Below the pieces are notes generated by a model. It saw nothing but the letters and a program-made list of their open reading frames with translations. It was not told where the DNA came from and did no database searches. From the NCBI RefSeq assembly GCF_030412015.1, contig NZ_JASNRD010000003.1, positions 248,001 through 312,000 of the forward strand: DNA of 64,000 nucleotides, given 5' to 3'. A program made the position numbers and the translations under genes. The DNA is from Massilia sp. YIM B02763. Its GTDB lineage: Bacteria > Pseudomonadota > Gammaproteobacteria > Burkholderiales > Burkholderiaceae_D. Shown here piece by piece: positions 60,142 to 64,000 of this stretch (positions are counted from its first letter, which is position 1; the number at the start of each line of letters is the position of its first letter).

Positions 60142-60705
60142 ATGTCCATCATCAACAGCACGATCAAACCGTTCAAAGCAACCGCCTACCATGACGGCAA
60201 GTTCGTCGACCTGACCGAAGCAGACTTCAAAGGCACCTGGTCGGTCCTGATGTTCTACCCGGCCGACTTCACCTTCGTCTGCCCGACCGAACTGGAAGAC
60301 CTGGCTGCTTTCCAGCCGGAGTTCGCGAAGATGGGCGTGAAAGTGTACGGCGTGTCGACCGACAGCCACTTCGCCCACAAGGCATGGCACGACACCTCGG
60401 AAGCCATCAAGAAGGTCAACTACCCGCTGATCGGCGACCCGACCGGCATCCTGGCCCGTAACTTCGAAGTCATGATCGAAGAAGAAGGCATGGCGCTGCG
60501 CGGCACCTTCGTCATCAATCCGGAAGGCCAGATCAAGCTGATGGAAGTGCACGACAACGGCATCGGCCGCGACGCATCGGAACTGATGCGCAAGGTCAAG
60601 GCTGCCCAGTACGTCGCAGCCCACCCGGGCGAAGTGTGCCCGGCCAAGTGGAGCGAAGGCGCCGAAACCCTGAAGCCGTCGCTGGACCTGGTCGGCAAGA
60701 TCTGA
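60142..60705 (+). CDS. ahpC: alkyl hydroperoxide reductase subunit C (peroxiredoxin)
   Basis: Typical 2-Cys peroxiredoxin of 187 aa that reduces hydrogen peroxide and organic hydroperoxides in the cytoplasm. The peroxidatic Cys lies in FTFVCPTELEDL (Cys near 47) and the resolving Cys in GEVCPAKW (near 166). The bacterial AhpC C-terminus (SLDLVGKI) is present. AAGAGGAACGA before the ATG is a strong RBS. It is followed 250 bases later by ahpF, its reductase, a standard pair. Confidence 0.98.
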   Translation: MSIINSTIKPFKATAYHDGKFVDLTEADFKGTWSVLMFYPADFTFVCPTELEDLAAFQPEFAKMGVKVYGVSTDSHFAHKAWHDTSEAIKKVNYPLIGDPTGILARNFEVMIEEEGMALRGTFVINPEGQIKLMEVHDNGIGRDASELMRKVKAAQYVAAHPGEVCPAKWSEGAETLKPSLDLVGKI

Positions 60706-60955
60706 TACGGATCGCCATGCGGGTCAACCGGCCCGCAGCAGCAAGGCAGTAATGCAGTACCGGTTCGAGCCCGCCTCTTGTGGGCATGGCTCGAGCCACC
60801 ATCTCTTGATTTGCGCCGCTTGATCCCGCCACGACGCTGGCGATCAAACTAGTCGATTTTGCCGCGCCAGATTTACTAATTTGATTGATGCACCTGGGGT
60901 GCGTCGGGGCCCCGCTTTGCCCGAAACTTTTAACGATACGACCGAGGAAATGACC

Positions 60956-62539
60956 ATGAGCGTGCTTGACAACGACCTGAAGACCCAACTGGGCGCCTAC
61001 CTGCAGCGTGTGCAGCAGCCTTTCGAACTGGTCGCTTCGCTGGACGACAGCGAAACTTCCAAGCAGACGCTCGAACTGCTGCAGACCATCCAGAGCCTGC
61101 GCGCCGACAAGATCACCCTGCGCACCGACGGCAACGATGCGCGCAAGCCGTCGTTCTCGCTGAAACGCGCCGGCACCGACATGAACCTGCGCTTCGCCGG
61201 CCTGCCGCTGGGCCACGAGTTCACCTCGCTGGTGCTGGCGCTGCTGTGGACCGGCGGCCACCCGCCGAAGGTCGAGCAGGACGTCATCGATTCCATCAAG
61301 GCCCTGGACGGCGAGTACAACTTCGAGATGTACATGTCGCTGACCTGCCATAACTGCCCGGACGTGGTGCAGGCGCTGTCGCTGATGGCGATCCTGAACC
61401 CGAAGGTCAAGACCACCGTCATCGAAGGCGGCGCCTACCAGAAGGAAGTCGAGCAGCGCCAGGTGATGGCCGTGCCGATGGTGTTCCTGAACAACGAACT
61501 GTTCGGCTCGGGCCGCATGATGATCGAAGAGATCGTCGCCAAGCTCGACACCGGCGCCGGCGCCCGCGACGCCGCCAAGCTGAACGCCAAGGATCCGTAC
61601 GACGTGCTGATCGTCGGCGGTGGCCCTTCCGGCTCGGCAGCGGCCGTGTACGCGGCCCGCAAGGGCATCCGCACCGGCGTCGCCACCCAGCGCATGGGCG
61701 GCCAGGTGAACGACACCATGTCGATCGAGAACTACATCTCGGTGCTGGAAACGGACGGCCCGAAATTCTCGGCCGCGCTGGAAGCCCAGGTGCGCCACTA
61801 TGGCGTCGACGTGATGACCCAGCAGGAAGCCGCGCAGATCATCCCGCCGTCGGCGCCGGGCGAACTGGTCGAGGTGCGTTTCGCCAACGGCGGCTCGCTC
61901 AAGTCGAGCACCGTGATCCTGTCGACGGGCGCGCGCTGGAGGAACGTCAACGTGCCGGGCGAGCAGGAATATAAAAACGCCGGCGTCAACTACTGCCCGC
62001 ACTGTGACGGCCCGCTGTACAAGGGCAAGCGCGTGGCCGTGATCGGCGGCGGCAACTCGGGCGTCGAGGCGGCGATCGACCTGGCCGGTATCGTCGAGCA
62101 CGTGACGCTGCTGGAGTTCTCGAGCCAGCTGAAGGCCGACGCGGTGCTGGTCAAGAAGGCGGAAAGCCTGTCCAACGTGACCATCCACGTGAACGCGCAG
62201 ACCACCGAGATCACCGGCGACGGCAGCAAGGTGAACGGCATCGCGTTCAAGGACCGCCTGACGGGCGAGGAGCACCACGTGCCGCTGGCCGGCGTGTTCG
62301 TGCAGATTGGCCTGGTGCCCAACACCGAGTTCCTGAAAGGGACCGTGGAACTGTCGCGCTTCGGCGAGATCATCGTCGACGCCCATGGCCGCACCAACGT
62401 GCCGGGCGTGTTCGCCGCGGGCGACTCGACCACCACGCCGTACAAGCAGATCGTGATCGCGGCGGGCGAGGGGGCGAAAGCGGCGCTGTCGGCCTTCGAC
62501 TACCTGATCCGCATGCCGGTGGCCGTCGAAGCGGCATAA
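60956..62539 (+). CDS. ahpF: alkyl hydroperoxide reductase subunit F
   Basis: NADH-dependent flavoprotein that recycles AhpC. It has 527 aa. The N-terminal double thioredoxin-fold domain has the redox pair CHNC (near residues 129-132). The FAD motif is [21 protein letters not shown], the second redox pair is CPHC (near 346), the NADH motif is [19 protein letters not shown], and the end has GVFAAGDST. The ATG at 60956 is chosen because GAGG lies 8 bases before it; another ATG is two codons upstream. A strong terminator follows. Confidence 0.98.
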   Translation: MSVLDNDLKTQLGAYLQRVQQPFELVASLDDSETSKQTLELLQTIQSLRADKITLRTDGNDARKPSFSLKRAGTDMNLRFAGLPLGHEFTSLVLALLWTGGHPPKVEQDVIDSIKALDGEYNFEMYMSLTCHNCPDVVQALSLMAILNPKVKTTVIEGGAYQKEVEQRQVMAVPMVFLNNELFGSGRMMIEEIVAKLDTGAGARDAAKLNAKDPYDVLIVGGGPSGSAAAVYAARKGIRTGVATQRMGGQVNDTMSIENYISVLETDGPKFSAALEAQVRHYGVDVMTQQEAAQIIPPSAPGELVEVRFANGGSLKSSTVILSTGARWRNVNVPGEQEYKNAGVNYCPHCDGPLYKGKRVAVIGGGNSGVEAAIDLAGIVEHVTLLEFSSQLKADAVLVKKAESLSNVTIHVNAQTTEITGDGSKVNGIAFKDRLTGEEHHVPLAGVFVQIGLVPNTEFLKGTVELSRFGEIIVDAHGRTNVPGVFAAGDSTTTPYKQIVIAAGEGAKAALSAFDYLIRMPVAVEAA

Positions 62540-62610
62540 GGACCAGCGTCAGGGACGACGAGATCCGGCGCGCAGCGCGTGCCGGACCGGTTCGATCGAA
62601 GTTCTGGAAG

Positions 62611-62644
62611 AGCAGCATCTCCGCAAGAGATGCTGCTTTTTTTT
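62611..62644 (+). terminator. rho-independent terminator after ahpF
   Basis: AGCAGCATCTC / GAGATGCTGCT, a perfect 11-bp stem with a 5-base loop, followed by eight Ts. Confidence 0.93.
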
Positions 62645-63104
62645 ATGTCCGGCGTTCGCCGTTCGGGACAGGGCGCGGACCGCGCGCGTCGTTGCGGCGC
62701 TGGCTGCCGCAGCGGCGCTCGCGTCCAGTGCGCAGCAGCACGGGATGGGCGCCGGTGCCATCCAGGCCGAATTCGATGGCATGGCGCAGCGCGCGCACCG
62801 TGACGGGCATGTTGACGGTGCCGCTGAACTGCCGGTACTGCGGCGGCAACGGGCCGTCCGGCGGCACCAGCAGGATCGTCGGCGCCCAGGGCGCCAGGCG
62901 GTTCAATTCGCCGGGCAGGCTGCGACGATCGCCGTCGCCATGCGTGTGGGTCGTGAGAATGAGGTCGAAACGCAGCGCGCGCGTGGCGTTCAGTGCGGCC
63001 GCCGGGCTGTCGGTCTCGGCGACCGTGTAGCCGAGCGACTTGAGCAGTGCGGCGCTGTGGCGGCGCGATTCGACGTCTTCATCGTTGAGCAGGGCGTACT
63101 TCAT
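62643..63104 (-). CDS. receiver-like protein with degenerate phosphorylation site
   Basis: A 153-aa protein whose first 115 residues follow the response-regulator receiver fold: YALLNDEDVESRRHSAALLKSLGYTV, then ALRFDLILTTHTHGDGD, then TILLVPPDG and a late VNMPVTVRALRHAI. The acidic pair survives as DED, but the expected phospho-acceptor position reads Thr (LTTHTHG) and the conserved Lys is replaced by Met (NMP). The Arg-rich tail (about 130-153) has no known domain. AGGAGG lies 8 bases before the ATG. It is probably a phosphorylation-independent pseudoreceiver. Confidence 0.65.
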   Translation of the reverse strand: MKYALLNDEDVESRRHSAALLKSLGYTVAETDSPAAALNATRALRFDLILTTHTHGDGDRRSLPGELNRLAPWAPTILLVPPDGPLPPQYRQFSGTVNMPVTVRALRHAIEFGLDGTGAHPVLLRTGRERRCGSQRRNDARGPRPVPNGERRT

Positions 63105-63276
63105 GATGGAGTCCTCCTGCCGAGTGTATGTGCTCCCATTGACTATTATTCAACATTGAACTTGTAACAAATTAATGGGTCGAAAAAGTAATCGGCCACT
63201 GACGGGAGGGCAGGTGCGCACGGTTGGGTGCGCTACCGAGCGGCGATGCGCCGCAGGGTGTAAACTGGGGTTTCCG

Positions 63277-63396
63277 TCAATGGAAGAACAGTGAAGGCAC
63301 ACCGCCCAGTGCATCCGTATTGCACAGCAGCCAGGTGGCTGCGCTGGTCACGCCGACGTGCAGGGCCGTCCAGGCTGTGGGAAAGATGCGGGTCAT
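63277..63396 (-). CDS. possible 39-aa small hydrophobic protein
   Basis: A short ORF of 39 aa (MTRIFPTAWTALHVGVTSAA start) with a strong GGAGG at 63402-63406, five bases before the ATG. The segment from residue 5 to 25 is hydrophobic enough to be a membrane helix. The longer in-frame start at 63486 lacks an RBS. The evidence is only the RBS and composition, so treat it as tentative. Confidence 0.35.
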   Translation of the reverse strand: MTRIFPTAWTALHVGVTSAATWLLCNTDALGGVPSLFFH

Positions 63397-63611
63397 GATG
63401 GCCTCCGAGGGTTCGCCGTTTGCGTTGATGTTGGAATCATCATAGTTTCTATGCTGTCGGGAAACTATCGGCTGGAATTCCGTCACGTTGTAGGAGTAGA
63501 CCTCGTTCAGCTGTCTGATCAGCAGTCGTAGCTCATGGTTGGCTTCCTACGGCGACCGTAGGTTGCGTCCTATAGCGTGCTCTGGTACTCAGGCTTACAG
63601 TGGGAGCCATC

Positions 63612-64000
63612 ATGACGACCCACGACCCCAAACTCCTCCACAAAGGCGTGCTTGCGGTGCGCCGCAACACTATCCGCCGCCTGTTGCATACCGTGTTCGG
63701 CATCGAACACCTGCGCGACGGCCAGCAACGCGTGATCGACAGCGTCCTCGACGGCAAGGACACGCTGGCCATCATGCCCACCGGCAGCGGTAAATCGCTG
63801 TGCTACCAGATTCCCGCCCGTGTCCTCGGCGGCATGACCATCGTCGTCTCTCCCTTGATCTCGCTGATGCAGGACCAGCTCGGCAAGCTCGAGGAGATGG
63901 GCGTGCGCGCCGTGCAGGTCAACAGCAGCTTGAACGCCGAGGAAGAGCGCGCCAGCCTGGCCGCCATCGCCGAGGAGCGCTGCGAGATCGTGTTCTGCAC
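63612..64000 (+). CDS. recQ: RecQ-family ATP-dependent DNA helicase, 5' part
   Basis: The first 129 codons of a RecQ-like superfamily 2 helicase, cut by the window end. Visible motifs are the Q-motif-like FGIEHLRDGQQRVIDSVLDGKDTLAI, Walker A MPTGSGKSLCYQIPA (about residues 55-69) and motif Ia VVSPLISLMQDQ. The N-terminus carries about 20 extra residues (THDPKLLHKGVLAVRRN) before the helicase core. RecQ enzymes unwind DNA during recombination repair. Whether it is RecQ itself or a related RecQ-like helicase cannot be told from this part. Confidence 0.88.
   Translation, partial: MTTHDPKLLHKGVLAVRRNTIRRLLHTVFGIEHLRDGQQRVIDSVLDGKDTLAIMPTGSGKSLCYQIPARVLGGMTIVVSPLISLMQDQLGKLEEMGVRAVQVNSSLNAEEERASLAAIAEERCEIVFC

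Overview
GC-rich, densely coded bacterial chromosome with about 56 protein genes and no rRNA, tRNA, prophage, insertion sequence or CRISPR array that I could see. The gene content points to a motile betaproteobacterium of the Oxalobacteraceae (Massilia/Telluria-like). The reasons are the pyrG-kdsA-eno-ftsB order, the rnm-htpX-yciO-M50-dapA-bamC neighbourhood, the cphA/cphA' pair, several PEP-CTERM proteins and many chemoreceptors. The taxon is an inference from gene content, not a database result.

Layout. 1-11.2 kb: five methyl-accepting chemotaxis proteins (MCPs) on the minus strand, interrupted by an exported M20 hydrolase and a PRC-barrel protein. 11.5-16.3 kb: pyrG, kdsA, eno, ftsB and an orphan HI1420-type antitoxin. 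16.3-20.2 kb: a PAAR protein, then a two-gene KaiC-like ATPase / hybrid histidine kinase operon. 20.4-22.7 kb: Dps, and a gamma-carbonic-anhydrase/Hsp33 operon behind a consensus sigma-32 promoter. 22.8-30 kb: hydrolase, rnm, htpX (sigma-32-like promoter), yciO, a degenerate M50 protease, a methyltransferase, dapA and bamC. 30-37.7 kb: Ala-rich lipoprotein, the ribosomal oxygenase roxA (possibly leaderless), slyD, mutS with a degenerate phosphoesterase downstream, and two small proteins. 37.8-45.8 kb: a cyanophycin locus with cphA and cphA' facing an unusual ABC exporter and a DUF1854 protein. 45.8-51 kb: three PEP-CTERM surface proteins, a glycosyltransferase and a PRISE-type reductase. 51-53.7 kb: a short UvrA paralogue. 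53.8-60 kb: a translationally coupled operon of hybrid kinase, CheR, receiver-less CheB and REC-kinase. 60-64 kb: ahpC, ahpF, a degenerate receiver protein, a very small ORF and the start of a recQ-like helicase cut by the window end.

Themes. Signal transduction dominates: five MCPs, three histidine kinases, CheR/CheB and a KaiC-like ATPase. Protein and oxidative stress functions recur (Hsp33, HtpX, Dps, AhpCF, SlyD). Intergenic space carries at least three families of paired palindromic repeats, REP/BIME-like, often where transcripts end. Several proteins keep a fold but lose catalytic residues: the M50 protease, the phosphoesterase after mutS, the Mur domain of CphA', the first ABC signature of the UvrA paralogue, and the receiver-like protein near 63 kb.

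The most interesting items are the cyanophycin-linked ABC/DUF1854 pair with the degenerate CphA', the CheR-CheB kinase operon without an MCP, the KaiC-kinase operon, and the repeat families.
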